Positions 14,387 through 25,304 of a stretch of DNA of 64,000 nucleotides are shown here, one piece after another. The stretch's first letter is position 1. Every line of letters starts with the position of its first letter. The notes under the pieces were generated by a model, which saw only the letters and a list, made by a program, of their open reading frames with translations, was not told the origin of the DNA and did no database searches. The translations under genes and the position numbers were made by a program. This DNA is from Calliopum simillimum (Eukaryota > Arthropoda > Insecta > Diptera > Lauxaniidae): assembly GCA_951812925.1 (NCBI GenBank), contig OX638368.1, positions 112,367,309 through 112,431,308 of the forward strand. Reading direction: 5' to 3'.

Positions 14387-15094
14387 CTAAAAAAAAAAAA
14401 ACAGAAAGAAACATAAAAATTGAATTTAATTATTATTGTTAGATGCACATAAAGTAGACTTTTCAAATTAAAATGTACTTATCCAAAAATAATTGGAAAA
14501 TTCTTAAGAACAATAATAAACAGCCTTGCGCTCTCTGCTCCGTATGTTTGAGAAAACGTCAGCCATTTATATATAAACTGCATTTTTATTCTTGAAAAAA
14601 TCTTTACTTAAAGTTCATTAGGCATAAGCAGCTGAAACTCACTCAGTTTTACTTAGAACATAAAGCAATTAAATACGTTCATTTCAGCGTTTTAATTACC
14701 TAACTAGCAAATGAAGCTGGTAGTTTATTACGTTGTGAAGACTTCTGTTAAGTATTCATTAAGGTAGGTCCAAAATTGTTTTTTTTTTTTTGTTTTTTGT
14801 GTAGCCTTAAGCTACACGTACATGTGCTTAAAGTTATAAAATTATTTTATTGCTCTTGAAGTGTAAAAACTCGTTCCCTAGTTTATTATGTACTTCCGGC
14901 ACGAAGGTAAATAGTTTTAAAAAAAATATTGTAAATTCTTTCACAAAAATTTCTATACGAAAGATTATGGTTTTTTATTAGCACTTTTATTTAAATGAGA
15001 GATATAAAAAATCGAATATTCGAATTTTTTTTATATTTTGCTCAAAAAGTACAAATAAGACTAGACATGACTTTTATTTACTATGCATGTTTAG
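14387..15094. other. Atg16 intronic or upstream DNA, no exon found
   Basis: The minus strand was read for the preceding WD blades without success. Composition is AT-rich. Confidence 0.4.
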
Positions 15095-15096
15095 TA

Positions 15097-15737
15097 GGGT
15101 GGGCCAAATTGTATGGAGGAAATTTTATCGACCTCGGCTACCCCCCTATGTGAAAGTTCATTCAATTCTATGAATATTTGCCCAAAGAACTATATCCCTG
15201 CGTTTAACTTTAGTTCGGCGCATTTTTGATCGAAAATTGTACATTAATTTTCAATTGAAAATGCGCCGAACTAAAGTTGAACGTAGAGGTATGGTTCCTT
15301 GGGCAAATATTCATAGAATTGAATGAACTTTCAGCCTAGGTTGGTGTTTTGTTTGAAAAATTCATCCAAAAATATGAATCGTTTATTTTGAAAGTCAGTC
15401 ATAATAATCGGCTATTTGACCCATATCACTTTTTTAAATATGTAACATCAATTCCACACCATCAGGTGAACTTTTTATGTAAACAGAACGCAATTTAGTT
15501 GATTACTGACAGAATACCAGCCAAATCATATAATGACATTACTTTTGTCTTTATAAAAATTTGTAAAATTTAGTATGAAAATAAAAAAAAATATTGATGA
15601 AAGGTACAATTTTCGATCAAAAATGCGCCGAACTAAAGTTGAACGCAGAGGTATAGTTCCTTGGGCAAATATTCATAGAATTGAATGAACTTTTATATAG
15701 GAGGGTAGCCGAGATCAGTTTTCAAATCGGCCCACCC
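15097..15737. mobile_element. TA-flanked TIR element, GGGTGGGCC ends
   Basis: TA|GGGTGGGCC at the left and GGCCCACCC|TA at the right. The outer ~140 bp are mirrored (ACCTCGGCTACCCCCCTAT with ATAGGAGGGTAGCCGAGAT-like). The module GCGCCGAACTAAAGTTGAAC / TTCATAGAATTGAATGAAC is present three times: once in the left arm, once inverted next to it (~15250-15335) and once in the right arm. No coding capacity. Confidence 0.8.
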
Positions 15738-15741
15738 TAAT

Positions 15742-15985
15742 GTTTAGGGTGGCTCACACTCAAAACTTTGTTTAAATGGCAGATTTTTCACTACTTGATC
15801 CTTATATTAAGGAGCATAGCTTAGACTACAAAGTTTTTAGAGTGGCTCACATCAACAAAAATATGTTTCGAATGGCATTTTCTCCACAACCGCTTAATCG
15901 TTTCATAAGAAATTTACACCACGTTGCCTTAATATTATGAAGCACAACTAAGACGATAAAAAATTTTAGGGTGGCCCTCATAAAT
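15742..15985. repeat. two to three copies of an AGGGTGGCTCAC repeat
   Basis: AGGGTGGCTCAC (15746), AGAGTGGCTCAC (15839) and AGGGTGGCCCTC (15967) start successive units of about 95-128 bp. The units also share AATGGCA..TTTTC..CAC and an AAGCAYARCTWAGAC segment. Confidence 0.6.
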
Positions 15986-16599
15986 CAAAATTAACTTTTT
16001 TTTATTTTGTTTCGTTACTGCATTTTATAATTGAACTTAACACCGTTGCAACGAAAAAAGGAAAAGCCTGATAAGACGCTACTTAGATTGCTACGAAAGA
16101 ATATACGAGCTGATGGTACCAGCCAATAGATTTCTTTAGAGCACATCCCATTATGTATAATATCTATAAAAAACGGTAACCCACCCAACATTATGACGGT
16201 GCTCGAGAGGGTCAATAGAAGAACATTAACCGCAGCGATTACATGATCTGTCCAACTCAGATAAGCTTGAATAAATATGTCCAGAACGTCAAGAGTTGCT
16301 GATCAGATAATGTCTACGCCGACCATATTGTAAAGAGGAAAGTCGGCAGAGCCGCGTTTTTCTCCTACAAATCATCGCTCGTAATATTACAATTTATATC
16401 ATATTCTTTTCTATCAATTTATAATTAATTTGTAGGTATTATTACTAATTAAAATAACTTTATAAGTTTTAATTAAGTAGTCAGCTAAGAAAGATAACCA
16501 TAATTTTAGTAAAAGGTAAAATCCCTACCACATGAACAAAACCAGACGCAACGGCAACACTGCGCAACAGCTGATTCTGACACGCAGCTGTTGTTGTAG

Positions 16600-17420
16600 T
16601 AGTAGGGCGTGGTAGCGTAGAGACCACGGCACTAAACACACGTAGCCCGATAATAAATCAGTTGCCTGTGGTTAGTACAAGAGTGAGGGGTCACACAATC
16701 GAGTATACCGATAATATATAATTTATTCGTGGGTGCGATCTAGTCTCAAATGGAGTCGGATATGCAAACAGCAGCGCAGCAAACGGAGTAAGGGGAATTT
16801 AGTCGCATACAGAAGAGCATTGTAGTCAATAGCTTGAGCTTACTACAGGGGGATAGTGCTCGGTGGCGGAAAGAGAACTACCACATTAGACGTGGGTGGC
16901 CCGATAATAAATCAGCTGCTCACGGCTAACGTGTATGTTAGGGGGGGGGGGGTCGGGAATAGCCTCACGATCAAGCCCGAAAATAAATCAGTTAGTCGCA
17001 GGTGTGCTCTCTCTCTCCGAAGCACAAAGGAGATGCTGAAAGATATATAATAGCGTGGGGTGAGACTGTAGAGTACTCGTTCAAAAGGTGTGAGCAACCC
17101 GATAATAACAGCTACTCACGACTATAGAGTACGCGTTCAAGAGAATACCATTGCGTTAGGTGTGGGCAGCCCGATACTATATCACGATTATATGTAGAGT
17201 AAGCGTTCAAAAGAATGCATTAGCGGCGGAGAGAAAGACACACAGGAGCAGAGAGTGGTGGGGAGTAGAGAGACGTGTTTTATTTATTATATTATTAAAA
17301 ATATATTAAGAGAAACCTAATAAAACAACGAAAATGAAGTAAACCATGATTTTGAATTTAACCAAGAGATCGTCTTTTCGTTTTATAAATTTTTGTAGCC
17401 GAACTCCTGGCGAACAAAAT
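16600..17420. mobile_element. possible LTR-like or reiterated element relic
   Basis: CCCGATAATAAATCAG and close variants recur five times (about 16647, 16899, 16975, 17098, 17170), each followed by a YGACTCAC or GYTGCTCACGG-like segment, so the stretch is a degenerate tandem. It ends with AATAAAAC and, at 17405-17424, CTCCTGGCGAACAAAATTGC, which is placed and shaped somewhat like the primer-binding site after a 5' LTR. No gag or pol follows. GC content is higher than its surroundings. Confidence 0.35.
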
Positions 17421-17424
17421 TGCT

Positions 17425-17985
17425 GGCAGAAAAGTTCGCTACAACATTGAAGGGGGCCAGCTTACTCGTCTGTGAGACAGGAATGGGTTTTGGAGATTTT
17501 TTTGAGGTCATTTGTGAGTTTGTCTGTCATATATTGCCTTTTTCTTGCAATCTTCTCAGAGCTTGGATAATTTTTAAAGCAACATTTATGACAAATGCTG
17601 ATGTCTTCTACAAAAGAGTGTATTGGACTATAAGAAAGTATAATTTTTATGGTCTCTAATGTCTTGAAAGTAAAAGAAAACAGACATATTTGAAGATAGA
17701 TATTTTGCCATCAACGGCTGATGTTAGTACATTTGAGAGACCGGCTCTTGGAAAAGCTTTTGCAAATGTCATAGCTTAACAATATTTAAATGCACCCTGT
17801 GTTATTAAACGAAACAACTTCAAAGCATCTGTACGAACTAAAAAGTATACCTAATATTCTATTGATTATGTCCTAAAAATCATGAGAACAAGGAACTAAG
17901 ACGTTTACTGGATTTATTACATAAATCGGTTAATGGATCATTTAAGAAGAAAAAACCGTGGAGAGCTATAAACGCTTAATTGAAA
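17425..17985. other. no gene recognised
   Basis: One 79-codon plus ORF (17420-17659) without motifs. Nothing else was seen. Confidence 0.35.
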
Positions 17986-18035
17986 AATTTCTGGGTTCGA
18001 TCCCAAGCGCGAGTAATTTTTTTTTTTGCATTTCA
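17940..18035 (+). repeat. tRNA-like B-box with T-run (possible SINE relic)
   Basis: GGGTTCGATCC at ~17993-18003 matches the pol III B-box, inside TGGGTTCGATCCCA (a TGGG/CCCA stem), followed by a T run of 13. The A-box side is not convincing. Confidence 0.35.
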
Positions 18036-18159
18036 CTTTTCTATTTTCCTTTCTCTTTTTTATTTACGTTTGTTTAATTGAACTGAAATTTAATTCACAA
18101 GGATTTTTTGTAAGGCTGTAGGAAAAATTCGAATATCAAATTCTGTTTATACAAACATT

Positions 18160-18300
18160 TACTTAATATACAAATTTTATACCTCTTTATCATATAGGTC
18201 AGTGGTGCAGAGAAATAACAAGTTTATAATTGTAAGTAAAAATAATAAGTTTCTATCAAGCACATGGAAGGTTCACGGTGCGAACTCTACTGTTAAAAAG
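18160..18300 (+). repeat. tRNA-derived repeat, copy 1
   Basis: ATACAAATTTTATACCTC, CATATAGGTCAGTGGTGCAG and AATTGTAAGTAAAAATAATA match 26325-26410 in order. A degenerate B-box-like GGTTCACGGTGCGAAC follows at ~18272. Confidence 0.45.
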
Positions 18301-19911
18301 AAAGAATAGTTTTTACGGAGTTGAAAAAGAAGCACTTCAGAAGGCTTTTTGAAGCGCTTCTTTTCTCCTTGGGTGAAAACGCCGTATTGATGTCTAAAGC
18401 ATTTTAAGGAAAATGTCAATTCCAAACTCAACGCTAAAATAAATGAAATCATCGATTGATTTATTAGAAGTTAAAAAATTAGTCTGTCAATATAGCAAAA
18501 TGATTCATATTACTGAAATGCTTGTACTTTAATAAGTGGTGGCCTTATTCTCCATAGCACCAAGATTAATATGCATTTGAAAAAAAAAGTAGTTTTCTCT
18601 TTTTCTTCAGTCCTAGCGCTATTTTTCAAGCAATATCAGTTTGTTTTTCTCAAGTGGTGTTAAGGTTTTCGTATTCATTGACTACATATATCTGATCTAG
18701 CCATCATTTACGACAATAATACGGGTTTTGAAGATATAAAACTAAAGCTTATGATACTCGTATATATTTTTCAAAATGTTGATTAAATAAAAATTAGCAT
18801 GAAAATTTGTGCAAATTAAGCTCCAGCAAATGTAATTTATGCACAGCATATGTTAGCATGCAAAGCAAAGACGCTAGACAATCTGCAAACAAAAATCTTG
18901 ATAAGTTAGTGAGAAACAAAATGAGTTGTCACACTTGTCACGCTGTGTCGCATGTACGTAGTATGGAAAACGTGCATTTTCAATTTTATGGCGCAACTTT
19001 AAAGTGCTGGCATTCTTTCTTTTTTTTTTCCTTTTTCTTTCACAAAATGCATTTTTCTAATTAAATTTTGCTGTGCATGCAAAAAAATGCTTCTCACAAT
19101 TGTGCATCGTGGGTGTAGCTACTCAAATGCTGAAGTCAAGTTAAAATTTCTGTTTAATCAACAGATATATAGAATGGATATTAATGAAAAAAATAATGTG
19201 ATTTTCGGAAGCACAAATGCAGCAATGGCTAAATACGGATTATTTTTTTTTTTTTCATTATTTACTGGTGGTTACTGTTAGTCAATGTTAGTATGATAGC
19301 AGCAGCGATATGGTCATTGAAACACCAAATTTTCAAATAACAATTCATTTTTTCATTCATTACATTAAAAATGCGTTGTAACGTTACGAATGTACGAAAA
19401 CGCAAAACTCCAGAACATTCACTTCGCACTTAAGTGGCGTTAACCAGCGGCTTAGAGATCTACAGAAATATTTGAAAGGAAAATATGTGCATCAACATGC
19501 AACCACCATAATGATAATGCTACACTTTGCTGGACAGATGGACAGTTAAAAACGATAAATAGCAAATATAGTCTGTGTTGCCAGAACATATACGTAGGCA
19601 GGCATGCATATAATCTATTTTACTAAACAATAAACGAATGTCTAACGAAATGAATGGAACGGAAAATTTAAAAAGAATGAATGCATAAAATTAATACATT
19701 TCACTAAATCTCGCAATACAGACAAATTTAACCAAAAAAAAAAAAAAAAAAATGTATCTATCGAATATTCCAACAATTTCGGTTAAATGAAGTGCGATTA
19801 TTTAAGGAAGTAGGCGTATGTAAAATTCTGTTACAGTTACTGCCATGTCATGGCAAACAATAAAAGTGTGTCAACACATTTGCACATACGCGTAGATAAA
19901 ATAGTACAAGT
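18301..19911. other. no gene recognised
   Basis: AT-rich, mostly unique-looking DNA with a small CAAAGC...GCTTTG-like palindrome near 18330-18365 (AGAAGCACTTCAGAAGGC mirrored by GCTTTTTGAAGCGCTTCTT). ORFs at 18807-19281 lack motifs. Confidence 0.35.
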
Positions 19912-19993
19912 ATTTCAAATGAGATTTATAGCCCTATGCTCCTCCTAGGAGTTAAAGGAGAATACATACATACATTTCAAATGAGATTTATAG
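19912..19993 (+). mobile_element. 42-bp RTE 3'-end insertion with 20-bp target duplication
   Basis: ATTTCAAATGAGATTTATAG is present exactly twice (19912-19931 and 19974-19993), flanking the last ~40 bp of the RTE at 7190-7230 (CCTATGCTCCTCCTAGGAG ... (CATA)n). It is a complete record of one extremely 5'-truncated retrotransposition. Confidence 0.9.
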
Positions 19994-20164
19994 TGGGCTA
20001 TGTCACCATGAAAGTGGTGAATAAAATCTAAAATATTTCATATTGTCATTTGTCATCCAGAGTCATTAACAATTTCAGTCATTGATGGTTTAATCCAGAG
20101 TTCGGAAATTTCTATTTCAGCAACATTTAAGAGTTTACACACGAGCGCTAGAAAAATTTTTGTG

Positions 20165-21040
20165 ATAATTTTGGGCCCTTTTTGTGAACTTTTTTTCTTT
20201 GCACCAATCTGACCTGAGGCGTCTACGATCCCTCTAAGTGACCAATCTGGGCCCAATTTTTAAAAAAATTTTACTGCACGAATCGATGAGTAAAGGTCGA
20301 AAATATATTTTGTACATGACCAGAAATTGCTCCGGGCCCTCTTAGTGACTGTTTCGGGCCCATTTTAGTAAAAAAATTTTATTGCACCAATCGATGGGAA
20401 AACTTCGAAAATATGTTTTGGACAAGACCAGAAATTGCTCGGGTCCCTTACCGTTTTGGGCCCATTTTTGAAAAAAAAAAAAAAAAAAAAATTTACTGCA
20501 TCAATCGATGGAGAAAGCTCGCAAATATATTTTTGACCTTTTCCCTTCGATTCGTGCAATAAAATTTTTTTCAAAAGAGAGGTCGGGGATGCCTCTGGTC
20601 ATGTTCAAAATCTATTTTCGACCTTTCTCCATTGATTGGTGTAGTAAATTTTATTTTTTTTTTTTTCAAAAATGGGCCCAAAACGGTAAGGGACCCGAGC
20701 AATTTCTGGTCTTGTCCAAAACATATTTTCGAAGTTTTTCCATCGATTGGTGCAATAAAATTTTTTTACTAAAATGGGCCCGAAACAGTCACTAAGAGGG
20801 CCCGGAGCAATTTCTGGTCATGTACAAAATATATTTTTGACCTTTACTCATCGATTCGTGCACTTAGAGGAGTCGGGAACGCCTCTGGTCATGTCCAAAA
20901 TTTATTTTCAACCTTTCCCCATCGATTCGTGCAGTAAAATTTTTTTAAAAATTGGGCCCAGATTGGTCACTTAGAGGGATCGTAGACGGCTCAGGTCAGA
21001 TTGGTGCAAAGAAAAAAAGTTCACAAAGGGGGGGTCAGAG
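20165..21040. mobile_element. fold-back element of ~110-bp modules (GGGCCCATTTT / ATCGATTSGTGCA)
   Basis: The left arm (20165-~20520) is mirrored by ~20620-21035: TTGGGCCCAGATTGGTCAC, GGAGCAATTTCTGGTCATGT and GGTGCAAAGAAAAAAAGTTC all have complements. Each arm is itself a direct array of a module ordered TTTCTGGTC, TTTTCGACCTTT, CATCGATTSGTGCARTAAA, TGGGCCC. The right arm has one extra module near 20868-20945. Overlapping ORFs on both strands are artefacts. Confidence 0.85.
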
Positions 21041-21297
21041 GGGTCAGCGACGCCTCAGATATTGTCCGAAATATTTTATTGCCCTTTCTCCATCGATTCT
21101 TGCAATAAATTTTGATGATCATCATGACCAAGACTGCTTTTCAGTCTTGGTAATTTATAGTTAATAAGTGTGTCACGTCCCTTTCAAGCATAAGATCAAC
21201 TCTTAATTCGAAAATTGGCATTTTAAAAACCCAACTGCTTTGTAAAAATAAGGTTTGGAAATTTTGAATATTCAAATATATTTAGAAATTTTTTCAA

Positions 21298-21566
21298 GAC
21301 CAAGACCAATATCGAGACCAAGGCTAATGCCCTAGATCAAGACCAAAACTCAACATTAAAACCAAAACCAAGACCAAGACCAAGACCAAGACCAAGACCA
21401 AGACCAAGACCAAGACCAAGACCAAGACCAAGACCAAGACCAAGACCAAGACCAAGACCAAGACCAAGACCAAGACCAAGACCAAGACCAAGACCAAGAC
21501 CAAGACCAAGACCAAGACCAAGACCAAGACCAAGACTAAGACCAAGACAAAGACCAACGACCAAGA
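21298..21566. repeat. (AAGACC)n hexanucleotide array
   Basis: About thirty near-perfect AAGACC units from 21361 to 21550 with diverged units on both sides. The minus-strand ORFs LVLVLV and LGLGLG are read-throughs of the repeat. Confidence 0.97.
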
Positions 21567-21605
21567 CCAAGCTATGGTCTTGTCTTGGTTTGCTAATCAC
21601 TAGAT

Positions 21606-21788
21606 CTCACGGCACCAAAATGTTCTTTGGGATGCAAATAAGCACTACGTAAAATTTGGTCCATTTTAGAGAAATTTTTTAATATTCAGGACCACTTTGC
21701 GGTTTTCATGTTCTCAATGTTCTTTGAAATGAACCAAATCTTACATGGTTTTTATTTACATCAAAGAGAACATTTTGGTGCTGTGGGA
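21606..21788. mobile_element. 183-bp MITE, CTCACGGCACCAAAATG ends
   Basis: CTCACGGCACCAAAATGTTC at the left is mirrored by GAACATTTTGGTGCTGTGGG at the right. Further symmetry follows (CAAATAAG..., AAATTTGGTCCATTTTAG against GAACCAAAT). Non-coding. Confidence 0.75.
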
Positions 21789-22890
21789 GCGCAATTCCAA
21801 AAAATTTACAAATTTTGAATCACCCTAATCTACAACCTATTTCGTGCTTGTCGCCGCTCCACCGCGAAAAAAAATTCTATCTCCTTCAGTGTACGAATAC
21901 ATGAAAAAATTGATTTCCGACCTAAAGTCAAGCATAGCTCACGGAAATTTTACTTGGGAAGAATATTACCTTTAATTATTGATTACCCACAAAAGTTTTT
22001 ATATCAGCCACGTCAAGGAAGGAATGAAAATTTTGTGTAACTTATAAAAATCATATATTCCCTCATTGCCGCCACGGGCTTTCATATTTAGCATTCACAG
22101 TAAATTAATCTAAAGTACAATAGCTTCGATTACAATATAAAACTCTCTTCATTCTAAAAGCAAACAATAATTCACAAACTACTTCAAAAACAATGTACGA
22201 AGAAAATACTTTTCACTAGTCCACAAAATACGCGATAAATGGCACTCGGCACTTTTGTCGGTTTGCCACAATCTTTTGTACGAAGTTTATTACATATCGA
22301 TAACAAAATTCACTAATATTTCGAAATCGTTTTGAAGAAAAAAGTGACTCAACGAGGGCACCATGGCATCATATGGTACCTACATAAAGAGAACCACTTC
22401 AAATGGCGGCTGCTACTATTTATTAGTCTTGTGATCGCCGTTATGTTCATAAATATTATGCTGTGCAAATAACTTGAGGGCGATTCTTGATACAGCACAA
22501 TATTTGTTTATTGAAAAAGTTTGGTTTGCAAAATATGCACACTAGAGACCGCGGCTGTCAAATTTAAATAAATTAGTTCAACAGCTGCTGTTGCTGTTGC
22601 TGCTGGTGATGAAATGTATATGGTATTTGCTTAAAAAACAATTACCCGAAAGCAGTATCGAACAATGCGCCAAATAAAAAGTGCTTGTCATCTATCGATG
22701 AAATAAAAGAAAGTTTATGGCATTATGCTAATTTTCATTAAGTGCGTATTATGGGTTAAAAGTGTACAAAAAGCAGTCATATATCATTCTAATTATTAAA
22801 AATAAATAAATGTCAAGCCAATACTTTTTTGGCCAAGAATCTTGATAGCTATAACCATTACGGATTAAGTGTTGCCGCAAATATTTATAT
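21789..22890. other. no gene recognised
   Basis: AT-rich DNA with a CTGTTGCTGTTGCTGCTG tract at ~22587. No ORF or repeat pair of note. Confidence 0.4.
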
Positions 22891-23402
22891 AGGGGAATAG
22901 TATCGGGTGTGGGCACCGTTTTGTTTTATACTCATAACTTTTCACCAAATCTATATTATGTTGACATCAATGGAAAGCTAGAGACCTTAGCTAACTACTG
23001 ATTGATTTTGTTAAATGGAAAAATTTTTCAAAAAAATAATGAAGGGATTTGACAAAAAAAAAAAAAAAAAAACATTTATGTCGGTTGTGGGCACCCTTAG
23101 AAAATCGGCTAAAAATTAGAAAACGTAAAGTTATACGCAATCAAATGAAGATGAATCACAAAATATAATAAATTTACTGCATAAATATAGATTGCATTCA
23201 GCTTTTCGATTGATTAACTTCGATTTTTCGCACTTGGAAAAATATTGAAAAAAACTTTTGTGTTGACTTTTAGTTATTGCGGCTGTTTGCTCCGGTATAT
23301 GCACAAAAACTTCGTGCTGTCATAACACGCGCTTAACATTTAACAGAACAGACGTATTGATTTCTGTCAGAAGTTACGGAGGTTGCCCACACCCGACCCT
23401 AT
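22891..23402. mobile_element. pogo-like element, internally deleted copy (MITE)
   Basis: Starts TAGGGGAATAGTATCGGGTG followed by TGGGCACC and ends GCCCACACCCGACCCTATA. An internal TCGGTTGTGGGCACCCTT at ~23079 repeats the terminal motif. The left 200 bp match 53208-53420 and the right 250 bp match 54040-54320, so it is the same family with the transposase deleted. Confidence 0.85.
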
Positions 23403-23564
23403 ATAAAAATGTAGGTTTGCGTGTCTGTAGACTCCCAAACGGCTGGACCGATCACCGTGAAAATTTTTATTCATAGGTTTTTGGGCATGGCGTGTGTTTC
23501 TGCATCACTAATATTTGCGTTTTTTTTTTTTTTTTTTCACCCAAAGGTCCGCTTAGGATGCCGG

Positions 23565-23832
23565 AACCTGTTGAACCTTCAACAAAAGGAAGTGTATGAT
23601 ACATTAATGATGAGCAATTGATGATGAAAACTGTGGCCTGGTTGCCCCCGAAAAAACAGGGAGGACATTCCTCATGTCTTTAGCCATTGTTTGTGCGAGA
23701 TCCAACATTGCGGTAGCAATTGCTCCTGTTGAAAACAGTGCAAAAGGGAGTAGCTGCACGATGTCAAAATGCTTAAGAAGGCAGGCGAAGTTAATGTGGA
23801 ATCGTGCAACGGAGTTTGAAAGAAAATATCTA
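23565..23832 (+). pseudogene. Helitron helicase fragment
   Basis: NLLNLQQKEVYDTLM corresponds to the LNxEQKxVYD block ahead of the helicase. After a frame change, APEKTGRTFLMSLAIV aligns with the Walker A block APGGTGKTFL of Helitron Pif1-type helicases, followed by RSNIAVAIAPV and a CTMS motif as in DECTMS. Frameshifts, a stop and substitutions in the P-loop (GGTGKT to EKTGRT) make it inactive. Confidence 0.75.
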
Positions 23833-23835
23833 AGC

Positions 23836-23913
23836 TTAACCCTTTCGACCCGGCTGGGACAATATATATATGTAAATTGGGATATATTGTCCCAGCCGGG
23901 TCGAAAGGGTTAA
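23836..23913. mobile_element. tiny TTAA-flanked hairpin, piggyBac-like MITE
   Basis: TTAA|CCCTTTCGACCCGGCTGG and its exact mirror ending GGG|TTAA, arms of about 33 bp around a short TATATATGTAAATTGG loop. TTAA duplications with CCC/GGG ends are the piggyBac signature. Perfect arm identity argues for a young insertion into the Helitron. Confidence 0.8.
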
Positions 23914-24481
23914 GAAAGAAGAAAGAGCTACACATCATCAACAAATAAATTTTTTAAGAAAACATGCAGCTTTTTTAAAGCATAAAAAATCTGGCAATTG
24001 CAATTATTTTAGAAATCGCACAAACATTAAAATCACGTCTGCAGGGCCAGCTAGTAAATATAAATTAGAAATTTCCATTTTGCCTCAAATAAAATCAGTA
24101 GGTACTGCGGTGTTTATTATTTTTTATTTTTAATATATGTATATTCTGGATATTTTTAATTGATAAAATACACAAGAATTCAACATTTTGTGTTTCCGCC
24201 TCAAATCTTAAGGACCTCATTAATTCAATTCGGCATACTCGAAATACACTTTGTTATCATTTCTCTTAGAGATGGGTTGTTATTCCTAACGTCGCACATT
24301 GGCGACAACTGGCGTTTCTCGTTGCAAAAATCATTACTTTTGAACCATTTAAGATATTTTAATTCTGTTTTCGGTTATGGATAGAAAATTTTCATAGCAA
24401 TTACGACCTTAAATTTCATTAAGATTGCATTGCACGGTGAAAGTGATGTTTTGTTGAAGTTCGATTTTCTGTTAATTCATA

Positions 24482-25260
24482 GGGGAATGTCGTATAGGTT
24501 GGGACGGGTTTTGTTTTTGGTCAGTGGTTTTGAAACGGAAAGAAAAATTGTTAATTTAAATAAACCAATTAAAAGGTTTGGTCATCGGCTACAACTTGTT
24601 TATAGAAAGATATTTGACATCGTGATGAAGTCAAAAGTTATAGCCATTTTAATGAAGACAACTTTTTTTTACCGAAAAAAAAATTTACCGTATAAGTTGG
24701 GACACTTTCAAAAAATCACACAGTAAGCCAAAAAGTTACGTTAATCTGTATGATATTATTTTTATTAGAATATTTATTGAAACGACATGTTTCAAAGAAA
24801 CAATTTGGGTAAAAATATATCATTCCGCCTAATATGATTCGCAGTTTGTACAGGTGAAGAAACTGTTCCGCATATTTGATATTTAAGGTACTTTTTGTGC
24901 GAGACACAAGATACCATCAACGGACGGGCGTGCGAAGCAACTCTTTTTACCAGCTTTAACAATGCATCGTCAATCAATGGTTGAAATGTCTTTAATTTTA
25001 TCATTCACTTTTTAGGTATACCTTGCCAAACTGCTTTTTGGGATTTTATAAGCTTTTCTGGTGGATCGAATGTCTTAGCCAATCTTATTTTCTTGATCTC
25101 TGCGACAAATGCATTGAAATCGGTAATTCCACGATCGTTTTTTCGTGCGTTAGTGAACTTGCCAAACTCATGGCACATAAATGCATCACAATTTTCAAAA
25201 ATTCTTTAATAAATGCTTTTAGTTATTATAAATACAATTGCATTCATCAAATATTGTAAA
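24482..25260 (-). mobile_element. pogo-like relic of a second subfamily
   Basis: TAGGGGAATGTCGTATAGGT starts the element and CGTATAAGTTGGGAC recurs at ~24689, the same terminal-plus-subterminal plan as the 22891 family. On the minus strand, a decayed ORF around 25012-25185 reads FGKFTNARKNDRGITDF, then KTFDPPEKLIKSQKAVWQGI, followed by a stop and a further 70-codon ORF (25004-24792). These may be transposase remains. No right end was found. Confidence 0.5.
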
Positions 25261-25304
25261 AATATAATTTGAATGGTATCGCAATGCCTTGGAATAAAAA
25301 CTAG

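Larger units (their letters stand above)
23403..24055 (+). mobile_element. Helitron relic
   Basis: The 5' part carries TAGACTCCCAAACGGCTGGA, a phrase typical of insect Helitron 5' regions. The 3' end is GTCTGCAGGGCCAGCTAGT, a short hairpin followed by CTAG|T. A decayed helicase fragment lies inside. A small TTAA-flanked hairpin has inserted at 23836-23913. Confidence 0.8.

Noticed and set aside
21324..21600. Minus-strand LVLVLV and LGLGLG ORFs
   Set aside because: Translations of the AAGACC hexamer array.
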